A DNA stretch of 64,000 nt, from the NCBI RefSeq assembly GCF_039673065.1, contig NZ_JBDJKW010000001.1:496001-560000 (forward strand), in the 5' to 3' direction. The first letter of the stretch is position 1. Each line of letters opens with the position of its first letter. Shown here one piece after another: positions 7,437 to 15,922 of the stretch. The stretch is from Allobosea sp039673065. Its GTDB lineage: Bacteria; Pseudomonadota; Alphaproteobacteria; Rhizobiales; Beijerinckiaceae. A model generated the notes under the pieces. The model was not told the origin of the DNA. It worked only from the letters and a program-made list of their open reading frames with translations, and did no database searches. The position numbers were made by a program, and so were the translations under genes.

Positions 7437-8543
7437 CTAAAAGGCTCGGCGCTGCTCTGGCAGGCGATGAAGGTCAAATCCGGGCAGGGCCGGCAGGCGC
7501 GGATCGGCGAGCGCCAGCACCTTGAACAGCTCGCCCATCGCGGTCGGCCCGGTCGCGACCAGGCGCTCGGCCCCCGCCGCGAGGGCGCGCCTCTGCTCCG
7601 GCGTGGCGCGTTGCGCCAGCGCCGCGACGCGCTGTTCGAGCCCGAGCGCCAGCAGCAGATCGCGCTGCGTCGCCGGCCCGGAGACCGCCGCACCGGCGGC
7701 GAGCGCGGCGCCCGCCATGCGCTCGAAATCGACATGCACGGTCAGATCGGCATCGCCGGGCTCGGCCAGCGGGTCGGCAAAGCCGTGCCGGCGCATCGCC
7801 TGCAGCGTGTCGCCGAAACCAGAGCGCGAGGAGCCGTAATCGAGGAAGAGCCCCGCCCCGCCCTGCGCCGCGAGATGGCGGCCGATCTGCGTCACGACCG
7901 CCAGCGCCGCGGCCGGCTGCTCCAGCACCGTGCCCTCGGGCGCGACGAGGCCGATATCGCGGTCCGGCTCGGCCGCCAGCCCGAAGACCAGCGCGCCCTC
8001 GGCGTCGAGCCCGACCAGCCGCTCGCGCCAACCTTCGCGTGTGCGCACAAACTGGTCGAGCGGCAGCGCATCGAGGAATTCGTTGGCGATGACGATCGCC
8101 GGCCCGTCGAGCACCGTCTCGAGCTCGTCATGCCACCGCGCCGCGACGCTCGAGGCGGCGAGGGTCGCACGCTGGCGCTCGCGCAGCACAGGGCTGGTCT
8201 CGACGAGATGCACCGAGAGCGCGGCGCGGAAGCCCGGCAGAACCTTCGCGGCCCGCAGCATGTCCTGCATCAGCGTGCCGCGGCCGGGGCCGAGCTCGAC
8301 CAGGCGCAGCGCGGCCGGCTCCCCCATCATCCGCCACAGCGTCGCCGCCCAGAGGCCGAGCAGTTCGCCGAAGACCTGGCTGATCTCCGGCGCAGTGACG
8401 AAATCGCCGCCCGCGCCGAACGGATCCTGCTTCATGTAATAGCCATGGCGCGGATGGCCGAGGCACAGCGCCATGTAGCGCGAGACGGGGATCGGCCCCT
8501 CCTCGCGGATCAGCGCCGCCAGTTCGGCCGCCAGCGCGCTCAC
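7437..8543 (-). CDS. MidA/NDUFAF7-family SAM-dependent methyltransferase
   Basis: A 368-residue protein of the DUF185 family. The N-terminal signature FVTAPEISQVFGELLGLW is near residue 50, the SAM site VELGPGRGTLMQD near residue 80, and ANEFLDALPLDQF near residue 140. The mitochondrial homologue NDUFAF7/MidA dimethylates an Arg of complex I subunit NDUFS2 during assembly; bacterial members are presumed to do likewise. The start is GTG at 8543, giving a 4-bp GTGA overlap with the lgt stop (8540-8542), so the pair is translationally coupled. A longer in-frame extension through lgt exists but is a shadow. Confidence 0.88.
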   Translation of the reverse strand: MSALAAELAALIREEGPIPVSRYMALCLGHPRHGYYMKQDPFGAGGDFVTAPEISQVFGELLGLWAATLWRMMGEPAALRLVELGPGRGTLMQDMLRAAKVLPGFRAALSVHLVETSPVLRERQRATLAASSVAARWHDELETVLDGPAIVIANEFLDALPLDQFVRTREGWRERLVGLDAEGALVFGLAAEPDRDIGLVAPEGTVLEQPAAALAVVTQIGRHLAAQGGAGLFLDYGSSRSGFGDTLQAMRRHGFADPLAEPGDADLTVHVDFERMAGAALAAGAAVSGPATQRDLLLALGLEQRVAALAQRATPEQRRALAAGAERLVATGPTAMGELFKVLALADPRLPALPGFDLHRLPEQRRAF

Positions 8544-9382
8544 GACGCGGCCGGTTCCCGCCGCGTCCGCAGGGCCAGCACCAGGCCGGCGGCGAAGAGC
8601 GGCAGCGAAAGCAGCATGCCCATGGTCAGCCCGCCGCCGGTACCGCCCGCCGTCCCGAACAGGAAGCCGAGCTGCGGATCGGGCTCGCGGAAGAACTCGC
8701 AGACGATGCGGGCGATCGCATAGCCCATGCCGAACAGGCCGGCGACGAGGCCAGGCCGCTTCAGACCGCCGGCGCGGACGACGAGCCCGAGCAGGATGAA
8801 GAGCAGGATGCCTTCGCCGAAGGCCTCGTAGAGCTGGCTCGGATGGCGCGGCACCGGGCCGGCATTGGGAAACACCATCGCCCAGGGCACGTCGGGTGCC
8901 GCCCGCCCCCAGAGCTCGGCATTGACGAAATTGGCGATGCGCCCGAGGAACAGGCCGATCGGCACCACGGTGGCGGCGAGGTCGAACACGCTCATCGCGG
9001 GAATGCCGCGCCGGCGCGCGAACAGCCACAGCCCGAGCGTCGCGCCGACCAGCCCGCCATGGAACGACATGCCGCCCTGCCAGACCTGCACGATGTCCTG
9101 CGGCCGGGCGAGATAGCGTTCCAGATCGTAGAACAGCACGAAGCCGAGCCGCCCGCCCAGCACCACGCCGAGCGCCACGAAGAGCAGCATGTCGTCGAGC
9201 TGGTCGACGCCCGGGCGGGCGCGGCCGCCCCACAGCCGCTCGGCCGCGACGAGCTTGCGACAATACCACCAGCCGCCGAGCAGGCCGGCGACATAGGCCA
9301 GCCCGTACCATTTGATCGCGATCGGCCCGAAGGACAGCGCGACCGGGTCGATCACCGGGAAAGGCAGGGCGAAGACGGGCAT
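8540..9382 (-). CDS. lgt: Prolipoprotein diacylglyceryl transferase
   Basis: A 280-residue inner-membrane enzyme with about seven membrane segments. It transfers diacylglycerol from phosphatidylglycerol to the lipobox Cys of prolipoproteins. Key motifs: WYGLAYVAGLLGGW near residue 25, the Lgt signature GRIANFVNAELWGR near residue 145, HPSQLYEA near residue 180 and the C-terminal FREPD. The ATG at 9382 has AGGATCGG just upstream; a GTG at 9400 would add six residues. It is the first gene of lgt-midA-pgeF, divergent from uvrC. Confidence 0.95.
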   Translation of the reverse strand: MPVFALPFPVIDPVALSFGPIAIKWYGLAYVAGLLGGWWYCRKLVAAERLWGGRARPGVDQLDDMLLFVALGVVLGGRLGFVLFYDLERYLARPQDIVQVWQGGMSFHGGLVGATLGLWLFARRRGIPAMSVFDLAATVVPIGLFLGRIANFVNAELWGRAAPDVPWAMVFPNAGPVPRHPSQLYEAFGEGILLFILLGLVVRAGGLKRPGLVAGLFGMGYAIARIVCEFFREPDPQLGFLFGTAGGTGGGLTMGMLLSLPLFAAGLVLALRTRREPAAS

Positions 9383-9550
9383 GGTCCGATCCTGTTGCAC
9401 GCATCCGGCGATGCGGCCGCACGCGGGCGGCGCCGGGCCGGCGCGCGGGGCGCGTTCCGGGAAGGCGCGAGACTTGGCCGCGCCCGCCCGGCGAGGTCAA
9501 GCGGAAAGCGGGCGCACTCCTGACATGACGAAGCCGCCGCGGCATCCTAC

Positions 9551-11710
9551 ATGCAGCCCATGACTCGCGAACGCCAGGACCTGCCCGACGAAGCGCTGCC
9601 CGAGCGGGAGGACGCCCCTTCCCCGCCCGAACCCGTCGTCACGATCGGCGAGACCGCCCCCGGCGCGCTCAGGGCCGGCATCGAGGTCATCGCCGAATTC
9701 GCCAAGCACCTGCCGAACCGGCCCGGCGTCTACCGCATGTTCGATCGCGCCGGAGAGGTGCTCTATGTCGGCAAGGCCAAGAGCCTGAAGAACCGCGTCT
9801 CGGCCTATGCGCGCGGCATGGCGCACACCAACGCCGTCGCCCGCATGATCGCCGAGACGGCGAATATGGAGTTCGTCACCACCGGCACCGAGACCGAGGC
9901 GCTGCTGCTGGAGTCGAACCTCATCAAGCAGCTGCGGCCGCGCTACAATGTGCTGCTGCGCGACGACAAGTCGTTCCCCTACATCTTCCTCTCGGGCGAC
10001 CATCCGGCGCCGCAGATCGCCAAGCATCGCGGCGCACGGCAGCGCAAGGGCGACTATTTCGGCCCCTTCGCCTCGGTCTGGGCGGTGGAACGCACCATCG
10101 ACGCGCTGCAGAAGGCCTTCCTGCTGCGCTCCTGCTCCGACAGCTATTACGAGAACCGCACCCGGCCCTGCCTGCTGTTCCAGATCAAGCGCTGCTCGGC
10201 GCCCTGCACCGGCGAGATCTCGCACGAGGACTATCAGGGGCTGGTGTCGCAGGCGCGCGACTTCCTGTCCGGCCGCTCCAGCACCGTGAAGGCGCTGCTG
10301 TCCGGCCGCATGCAGGAGGCGGCGGAGGCGCTCGAATTCGAGAAGGCGGCGCGCTACCGCGACCGGCTGGCGGCGCTGTCGGCGGTGCAGGCCGGGCAGG
10401 ACATCAACACCCGCGACGTCGAGGAGGCCGACGTCTTCGCCATCGACGAACAGGCCGGGCAGTTCTGCGTCGAGATCTTCTTCTTCCGCAACCGGCAGAA
10501 CTGGGGCAATCGCGCCCTCTTCCCGCGCGCCGACCGCAGCCTGACGCCGGAAGAGGTGCTGGCCTCCGTCGTGACCCAGTTCTACGACGACAAGCCGCCG
10601 GCCCGGCAGGTGCTGGTCTCGCACGAGCTCGCCGAGGCCGAGCTGATCCAGCAGGCGCTCACTGCCCGCGCTGGCCGCAAGGTCGAGCTGCTGGCGCCGA
10701 AGCGCGGCGAGCGGCGCGACCTCGTCGGCCTCGCCCTCAAGAACGCGCGCGAGGCGCTGTCGCGCAAGCTCGCCGACAATGCCGGCCAGCAGAGCCTGCT
10801 CGAGGCGCTCGGCCAGGCTTTCGGGCTGGCGAAGGCGCCGCGGCGTGTCGAGGTCTACGACAACTCCCACATCATGGGTACCAACGCCGTCGGCGGCATG
10901 ATCGTCGCCGGCCGCGACGGCTTCATGAAGAGCCATTACCGCACCTTCAACATCTCGGCCGACACCGTCGCCGGCGACGATTTCGGCATGATGCGCGAGG
11001 TGCTGAAGCGCCGTTTCGCGCGGCTGGCGAAGGAAAGCGGCACAACCTCGACATCGCCGGACGAGGCGCAAGAGCCCTCTCCCGGAACGGGGGAGGGCTG
11101 GGAGGGGGCCCTTTCACCGAAGAGCCTGCCGGAGCCGGGCGACCGGACCGTCGCGGATGGCGCAGCCCCCTCTCCAGCTCTCCCCCGAACCGGGGGAGAG
11201 GGCTCCGTGGCGCCGACCACGGCCTCCCTGCCCGCCATGGACGACGACGGCACCTTCCCGGCGCGCCCCGACCTGGTCATCGTCGACGGCGGCAAGGGGC
11301 AGTTCGAGGCGGCGCGCACCATCATGGCCGAATGCGGCGCCACCGACATCGCGCTGGTCGCCATCGCCAAGGGCGCCGACCGCAACGCCATGCGCGAGAC
11401 CTTCTTCATGGCCGGACGGGAGCCGTTCAAGCTGCCGCCCCGCGATCCGGCGCTCTACTTCATCCAGCGCCTGCGCGACGAGGCCCACCGCTTCGCCATC
11501 GGCACGCATCGCGCCAAGCGCAGGCGCGACATAAAGACCAATCCGCTCGACGAGATCGCCGGCATCGGCCCGGCCCGCAAGCGCGCGCTGCTGCTGCATT
11601 TCGGTACAGTGAAGGCGATCCAGCGCGCGAAACTCGAGGATCTGATGCGCACGCCGGGCGTCAACGCCGCCACGGCGAAGGCCGTGCACGATCACTTCAA
11701 CGAGCGCTGA
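9551..11710 (+). CDS. uvrC: Excinuclease ABC subunit C, with an in-frame repeat insertion
   Basis: A 719-residue protein, about 110 longer than E. coli UvrC. The GIY-YIG nuclease is at residues 55-135 (RPGVYRMFD...LYVGKAKSLKNR), a Cys-rich stretch at about 195-220 (CLLFQIKRCSAPCTG), the UVR UvrB-binding helix pair at about 255-290, the RNase H-like nuclease with VEVYDNSHIMG near 436 and VIVDGGKGQ near 574, and the HhH domain at 655-710 (EIAGIGPARKRALL). Residues 508-551 come from a palindromic repeat element (11072-11204) lying between two nuclease Asp motifs. The frame is kept, so the protein is probably active with a flexible loop. ATG 9560 is another possible start. Confidence 0.95.
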   Translation: MQPMTRERQDLPDEALPEREDAPSPPEPVVTIGETAPGALRAGIEVIAEFAKHLPNRPGVYRMFDRAGEVLYVGKAKSLKNRVSAYARGMAHTNAVARMIAETANMEFVTTGTETEALLLESNLIKQLRPRYNVLLRDDKSFPYIFLSGDHPAPQIAKHRGARQRKGDYFGPFASVWAVERTIDALQKAFLLRSCSDSYYENRTRPCLLFQIKRCSAPCTGEISHEDYQGLVSQARDFLSGRSSTVKALLSGRMQEAAEALEFEKAARYRDRLAALSAVQAGQDINTRDVEEADVFAIDEQAGQFCVEIFFFRNRQNWGNRALFPRADRSLTPEEVLASVVTQFYDDKPPARQVLVSHELAEAELIQQALTARAGRKVELLAPKRGERRDLVGLALKNAREALSRKLADNAGQQSLLEALGQAFGLAKAPRRVEVYDNSHIMGTNAVGGMIVAGRDGFMKSHYRTFNISADTVAGDDFGMMREVLKRRFARLAKESGTTSTSPDEAQEPSPGTGEGWEGALSPKSLPEPGDRTVADGAAPSPALPRTGGEGSVAPTTASLPAMDDDGTFPARPDLVIVDGGKGQFEAARTIMAECGATDIALVAIAKGADRNAMRETFFMAGREPFKLPPRDPALYFIQRLRDEAHRFAIGTHRAKRRRDIKTNPLDEIAGIGPARKRALLLHFGTVKAIQRAKLEDLMRTPGVNAATAKAVHDHFNER
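11072..11204. repeat. Palindromic repeat element (MITE/RPE-like) inside uvrC
   Basis: Two arms in inverted orientation (11072-11109 and 11164-11204) match each other over about 38-41 bases with few mismatches and short gaps, around a 54-base centre. Each arm also folds on itself: in the left arm AGCCCTCTCCC nearly pairs with GGGGGAGGGCT, and in the right arm CTCTCCCCCG pairs perfectly with CGGGGGAGAG. The CCCTCTCCC...GGGGGAGGG pattern resembles the dispersed intergenic palindromes of alphaproteobacteria. Here it is translated in frame into a 44-residue Pro/Gly/Ser/Glu-rich loop. I see no other copy in this window. Confidence 0.85.
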
Positions 11711-11769
11711 GCCGCCAGCCGACACGCAATCGCCGTCTTCCGTGTTGACGCTGTCATCGACGCGCTGCT

Positions 11770-12393
11770 TTGGTGCCCTTCGTGACGATTCTTCCCGATG
11801 CCATCCGCCGCCGCGGCCCGTGGTCGCTGCCCAATCTCCTGACCTATGGTCGGATCCTCGCGATTCCGGCCGTGGTGGCGCTGCTGTTCTGGCCCTGGGA
11901 GAACTGGGCCCGCTGGGCGGCGCTCTCGATCTACATCGCCGCCGCGATCACCGACTATCTCGACGGCTGGCTCGCCCGCGCCTGGAGCCAGCAATCGGCG
12001 ATCGGCCGGATGCTCGATCCCATCGCCGACAAGCTGCTGGTCTGTGCGCTGCTGCTGATGCTCGTCCACACCGGCACGATCCGCGGCTGGGCGATCTGGG
12101 CGGCGATCGTGATCCTGTGCCGCGAGATCCTGGTCTCGGGCCTGCGCGAATTCCTCGCCGACCTGAAGGTCAGCGTCCCGGTGAGCAAGGTCGCAAAGTG
12201 GAAGACCACGGCGCAGCTCTTCGCGCTCGGCTTCCTCGTGGCCGGCCCGGCCGGCGACCAGGTCCTGCCCTACAACACCCAGATCGGCATCGGCATGCTC
12301 TGGGTCTCGGCCATCCTGACCATCTACACCGGCTGGGACTATCTCAACTCCGGCATCCGCCATCTGGTCGCCCTGGACGAGCATATGCCATGA
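11770..12393 (+). CDS. pgsA: CDP-diacylglycerol--glycerol-3-phosphate 3-phosphatidyltransferase
   Basis: A 207-residue membrane protein from a TTG at 11770; GTG at 11773 or 11782 are equally possible starts, and none has a clear ribosome site. It carries the CDP-alcohol phosphatidyltransferase motif with its three Asp anchors, DGWLAR...GRMLDPIAD, near residues 64-85, plus four or five hydrophobic segments. It makes phosphatidylglycerol phosphate, the precursor of phosphatidylglycerol and cardiolipin (and of the Lgt donor). It lies 59 bp after uvrC and overlaps moaD by 4 bp. Confidence 0.92.
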   Translation: MVPFVTILPDAIRRRGPWSLPNLLTYGRILAIPAVVALLFWPWENWARWAALSIYIAAAITDYLDGWLARAWSQQSAIGRMLDPIADKLLVCALLLMLVHTGTIRGWAIWAAIVILCREILVSGLREFLADLKVSVPVSKVAKWKTTAQLFALGFLVAGPAGDQVLPYNTQIGIGMLWVSAILTIYTGWDYLNSGIRHLVALDEHMP

Positions 12394-12659
12394 CCGCTGC
12401 CGCGCCGCTGAAGCTGGTCTATTTCGCCTGGGTTCGCGAGCGCGTCGGCCTCGCCGATGAGACCGTGCAGCCGCCGACCGGAATCGCCACGGTGGCCGAG
12501 CTGGTGCGCTGGCTGAAGGGCCGCGGCGAGGGCTACGAGCTCGCCTTCGCCAACGAGGCGATCGTGCGCTGCGCCATCGACCAGGTCCATGCCAAGCCGG
12601 CGAGCCCGATCGCCGGCGCCCGCGAGATCGCCTTCTTCCCGCCGATGACCGGCGGCTGA
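12390..12659 (+). CDS. moaD: Molybdopterin synthase small subunit MoaD
   Basis: An 89-residue ubiquitin-fold protein ending in Gly-Gly (MTGG). The C-terminal Gly is adenylated and then thiocarboxylated to carry sulfur to the dithiolene of molybdopterin. The hydrophobic core motif KLVYFAWVRERVG is at the N-terminus. The ATG at 12390 overlaps the pgsA stop (ATGA). It is followed 6 bp later by moaE, its partner subunit. Confidence 0.95.
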   Translation: MTAAAPLKLVYFAWVRERVGLADETVQPPTGIATVAELVRWLKGRGEGYELAFANEAIVRCAIDQVHAKPASPIAGAREIAFFPPMTGG

Positions 12660-12665
12660 GCCGCC

Positions 12666-13121
12666 ATGCAGCCGGTCATCCGCATCCAGCGCGAGGATTT
12701 CGACACAGCCGCCGAAATCGACGCGCTCACGGCGGGGCGCGGCGACATCGGCGCGGTGGTCAGCTTCTCCGGCTTCTGCCGCGACGAGGGCGGCCGCCTC
12801 TCGGCGCTGGAGCTGGAGCATTATCCCGGCATGGCCGAGGCCGAGATCGGCCGAGTCGCGCAGGACGCCATGGCGCGCTGGCCGCTGACCGGCCTCGTCG
12901 CGATCCATCGCCACGGGATGATCGCGCCGGGTGAGCGGATCGTGCTGGTGCTGGCGGCCTCGGCCCATCGCGCCGCCGCATTCGCCGCCGCCGAATTCGT
13001 GATGGACTATCTCAAGACGCGGGCCCCCTTCTGGAAGCGCGAGCACCTGGCCGACGGCACGACCGGCGCCTGGGTCGAGGCCCGCGCCGAGGACGACGCG
13101 GCCGCCGAACGCTGGACCTGA
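12666..13121 (+). CDS. moaE: Molybdopterin synthase catalytic subunit MoaE
   Basis: A 151-residue protein that converts cyclic pyranopterin monophosphate to molybdopterin with sulfur from MoaD. Typical motifs: GAVVSFSGFCRDE near residue 30, LELEHYPGMAE near residue 50, IHRHGMIAPGE near residue 80 and the active-site Lys region KTRAPFWKRE near residue 118. It is 6 bp downstream of moaD, in the uvrC-pgsA-moaD-moaE arrangement common in alphaproteobacteria. Confidence 0.95.
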   Translation: MQPVIRIQREDFDTAAEIDALTAGRGDIGAVVSFSGFCRDEGGRLSALELEHYPGMAEAEIGRVAQDAMARWPLTGLVAIHRHGMIAPGERIVLVLAASAHRAAAFAAAEFVMDYLKTRAPFWKREHLADGTTGAWVEARAEDDAAAERWT

Positions 13122-13125
13122 CGCC

Positions 13126-14217
13126 ATGATGCCGCGCCACCTCGCCCTGCCGCTCGCCGGCCCGGCGCTCGCCCTGATCACGCTCGCCGGCGCACAGGCG
13201 GCCGAGCCGGTCAGCAAGACCTTCCGCGACTGGTATGCCGGCTGCGACAATATCGGCGCCTGCACGGCCCTGTCGCTGCCGGCCGAGACGGCGGAGACCG
13301 CGGCGCTGCTGCGCCTGGAACGGCAAGCAAGGCCCGAGGCTCCCGCCAGGCTCGCCATCCGCATCCATGCCGAGAAGCTCGGCAAGGCTGCGACGGCGAG
13401 CATCATGCTCGACGGCGCCACCGTCCCGGCAACGGTCGCGCAATTGCCCGTCAGCCATCCCGATCCCGAGACGGCCGTGGTGACGATACCGGGCGCCGGC
13501 CTCGACGCCTTTCTCGCCGCCGCCCGCAAGGCGACGAAGCTCACCGCGACGCTGGGCGGGCGCCGCTTCGAGATCTCGCTGTCCGGCTCGGTCGCCGCCC
13601 TGCTCTGGATCGACGAGCAGCAGGGCCGCCTCGACACCGCGACCGCCCTGGTGCGCAAGGGCGACCGGCCGGCTTCGGCCGTGCCGGCGGCAAAGCGTCT
13701 CCCGGTGGTGACGGCGATCGCCACGGCGGGCCAGCCCGCCTTGCCCAAGCCCGAGACCGAGCGGCTGGTCGCCGGGCTGCGCAAGGCGGTGCAGCAGGCC
13801 GAGCCAGATCTCTGCGAGGCGCCGGAAGACGCCGCCAGCATCCCGGACCAGGTCTATCCGCTCGGCGATGGCCGGCAGCTCGTCGCGCTGTTCTGCGGGC
13901 TCGGGGCCTACAACGCCGTCACCGGCTTCTGGACCGTCCAGGGTAGCGACCCTGCGAAGGCGAGCAAGCTCGTGCTCCAGCGCCCCGGCGAGACGGCGGA
14001 CAACATGCTGATCAACGCGGAATACGATCCCGCCACCGGCCGCCTCGCCTTCGAGGCCAAGGGGCGAGGCATCGGCGATTGCGGCAGCACCGGCACCTAT
14101 GTCTGGGACGGCTCGCGCTTCATGCTGGGCGAGTTCTCGACCATGGATCCCTGCCGCGGTCTGCCGCAGGAGGACTGGCTCACCCTCGTCCGCCACGAGA
14201 TCCGCCAGGCCAAATGA
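13126..14217 (+). CDS. DUF1176 domain-containing secreted protein
   Basis: A 363-residue protein with a signal peptide (residues 1-25, ending AQAAEP). The body opens with KTFRDWYAGCDNIGACTA, a DUF1176 hallmark, and has eight or so Cys residues spread so that disulfides are likely in the periplasm. The C-terminus has DCGSTGTYVWDG and TMDPCRGLP, also family-typical. Function is unknown. It starts 4 bp after moaE and is probably the last gene of that operon, ending convergently with ilvE. Confidence 0.8.
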   Translation: MMPRHLALPLAGPALALITLAGAQAAEPVSKTFRDWYAGCDNIGACTALSLPAETAETAALLRLERQARPEAPARLAIRIHAEKLGKAATASIMLDGATVPATVAQLPVSHPDPETAVVTIPGAGLDAFLAAARKATKLTATLGGRRFEISLSGSVAALLWIDEQQGRLDTATALVRKGDRPASAVPAAKRLPVVTAIATAGQPALPKPETERLVAGLRKAVQQAEPDLCEAPEDAASIPDQVYPLGDGRQLVALFCGLGAYNAVTGFWTVQGSDPAKASKLVLQRPGETADNMLINAEYDPATGRLAFEAKGRGIGDCGSTGTYVWDGSRFMLGEFSTMDPCRGLPQEDWLTLVRHEIRQAK

Positions 14218-14250
14218 AAACGTCCCGGCCCGCCTGCGCTGACCGGGACG
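14217..14250 (-). terminator. Terminator between DUF1176 and ilvE (minus direction)
   Basis: CGTCCCGG (14221-14228) pairs with CCGGGACG (14243-14250) around a 14-base loop. Reading the minus strand, the stem runs into four T residues, so it would end ilvE transcription. On the plus strand there is no T run. The loop is large and the T tract short, so the efficiency is uncertain. Confidence 0.55.
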
Positions 14251-14281
14251 CCGGATCAAAGCCGGACTGCGTGGCGGCCGC

Positions 14282-15169
14282 TCAGGCCGCCTGCCGGTTC
14301 GGGCGCACCGCGTCCGAATAGTCTTCCATGATCACCTTGCCCATATTGCCGGTGACGAAGCTGTAGGGGCCGATCTCGGAGACCAGCGTCACCTCGGCGG
14401 CCGAGCCGGTGATGAAGCACTCTTGGAAGCCCGCGAGCTCCTCGGGACGGATGCGGCGCTCGACCACCTCGAAGCCGCGCTTGCGGCAGAGCGCGATCAC
14501 CGACTGGCGGGTGAGCCCGTCGAGGAAGCGGTCGGCCAGCGGGGTGTGGATCACGCCGTCCTTGATGAAGAAGATGTTGGCACCGGTGCACTCGGCGACA
14601 TTGCCTTCCCAGTCCAGCATCATCGCGTCGGCATAGCCGGCGCGCTCCGCCTTGTGCTTGGAGAGCGTGCAGATCATGTACAGGCCCGCCGCCTTGGCGT
14701 GGACCGGCGCGCAGGCCGGGTCGGGGCGGCGATACTCGGCCACGTCGAGGCGCACGCCCTTCAGCTTCTGCGCCATGTCGTACATGCTCGGCCACTCCCA
14801 CACCGCGATCGCGGTATGGATCGTGTTGCTGAGGCCGGACACCGCCATCATCTCCGAGCCGCGCCAGGCGACCGGACGGAGATAGGCCTCCTTCAGGCCG
14901 CTCTCCTTGAGGCAGAGATACTTCGCCTCGTCGAGCTCCGCGACCGAATAGGGAATGGTGAAGTCCATGATCTCGGCGGACTTGTGGAAGCGCTGCGAGT
15001 GCTCGGTGCACTTGTAGATCACGCCGTCATAGGCGCGCTCGCCCTCGAACACGCAGGAGCCGTAATGCAGCCCGTGGGTGAGTACGTGCACCTTGGCATC
15101 CTTCCACGGCACAAGCTTGCCGTCGAACCAGATGACACCGTCGCGCTGGTCGAAAGGAATGACTGCCAT
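14282..15169 (-). CDS. ilvE: Branched-chain amino acid aminotransferase
   Basis: A 295-residue fold-type IV PLP enzyme that interconverts Leu/Ile/Val and their 2-oxo acids with 2-oxoglutarate. THGLHYGSCVFEGERAY is near residue 33, the PLP Lys lies in CTLSKHKAERAGY near residue 160, and EGNVAECTGANIFF near residue 180 and FITGSAAEVTLVSEIG near residue 255 bind the cofactor phosphate. The ATG at 15169 is chosen because AGGAGG stands 9 bases upstream. It is divergent from a MarR regulator, with a palindrome in between. Confidence 0.93.
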   Translation of the reverse strand: MAVIPFDQRDGVIWFDGKLVPWKDAKVHVLTHGLHYGSCVFEGERAYDGVIYKCTEHSQRFHKSAEIMDFTIPYSVAELDEAKYLCLKESGLKEAYLRPVAWRGSEMMAVSGLSNTIHTAIAVWEWPSMYDMAQKLKGVRLDVAEYRRPDPACAPVHAKAAGLYMICTLSKHKAERAGYADAMMLDWEGNVAECTGANIFFIKDGVIHTPLADRFLDGLTRQSVIALCRKRGFEVVERRIRPEELAGFQECFITGSAAEVTLVSEIGPYSFVTGNMGKVIMEDYSDAVRPNRQAA

Positions 15170-15313
15170 GATACACATCCTCCTGATGCATTGTTGCGGC
15201 CGGGCATTCGGGGCCGGCGGCACGCAAGACGGACCGTAAAACTGCGTGAGGCCCGGCGCTGGCGACATAATCGGTCGCAGCACACGCTTGACCGGTAATC
15301 TTCCGTCTGAGAT

Positions 15314-15332
15314 ATGTCAACAACGCTGACAT
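15314..15332. promoter_or_regulatory. Palindromic operator candidate between ilvE and marR
   Basis: ATGTCA-7 bases-TGACAT is a perfect 6-bp inverted repeat of 19 bases total, 25 bases upstream of the marR-type ATG (15357) and within the divergent region. The size and symmetry suit a dimeric winged-helix regulator such as MarR, so autoregulation is plausible. No binding has been shown. Confidence 0.5.
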
Positions 15333-15356
15333 AAAAAGAGGGAGCGTCAAGCGCCT

Positions 15357-15863
15357 ATGTCCGCCCCGATCCCCTCCCAGATTCGCTCCCTGCCCGACGC
15401 GCCGTCCGACGCGTTGCCCTACGACCTGATCGAGCTGTTCTTCTTCGCCTATCGCGACTTCGTCGGCGACCCGGACCGCATCCTCGCAGATTACGGCTTC
15501 GGCCGCGCCCATCACCGGGTGCTTCACTTCGTCCAGCGCCGGCCGGGCATGACTATCGCCGAACTGCTGGATATCCTCCAGATTACCAAGCAGAGCCTGA
15601 ATCGCGTGCTGAAGGAGCTGGTCGAGACCGGTTTCGTCGAGCAGCGCACCGGCACCCGCGACAAGCGCCAGCGCAAGCTCCACGCCACCGCGACGGGGCG
15701 CGACCTCGCCATACGGCTGGCCGAGCTGCAGTCCAAGCGAATCGCGCGGGCGCTCGACGCAGCCGGGCCAGGCGCCGCCGCCATCGTCGCGCGCTACCTC
15801 ACCGGCATGATCGACCCGGCCGCCCAGCGCGGCGTCATGGCGCACCTGGCTGGGTCCGGCTGA
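15357..15863 (+). CDS. MarR family transcriptional regulator (PetP-like)
   Basis: A 168-residue winged-helix protein. The recognition-helix region is ITKQSLNRVLKELVETGFVEQ near residues 78-98 and the wing RTGTRDKRQRKLHAT follows. It is 60 bp upstream of an OmpR-type regulator and then a histidine kinase. The same MarR-plus-OmpR pairing is known as petP-petR of Rhodobacter capsulatus, needed for cytochrome bc1 expression. The window does hold bc1 genes, but 23 kb away, so the PetP identity is only suggested by size and order. Confidence 0.85.
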   Translation: MSAPIPSQIRSLPDAPSDALPYDLIELFFFAYRDFVGDPDRILADYGFGRAHHRVLHFVQRRPGMTIAELLDILQITKQSLNRVLKELVETGFVEQRTGTRDKRQRKLHATATGRDLAIRLAELQSKRIARALDAAGPGAAAIVARYLTGMIDPAAQRGVMAHLAGSG

Positions 15864-15922
15864 CGCATCGTGCTAATCCCGGCGGCAGCAGCATGTGACC
15901 CGATCGCCAGGGAGGAGCAGCG

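Noticed and set aside
8544..9545. An in-frame extension of the MidA gene across lgt
   Set aside because: lgt has all its motifs in another frame, and GTG at 8543 gives the expected MidA start and a 4-bp overlap.
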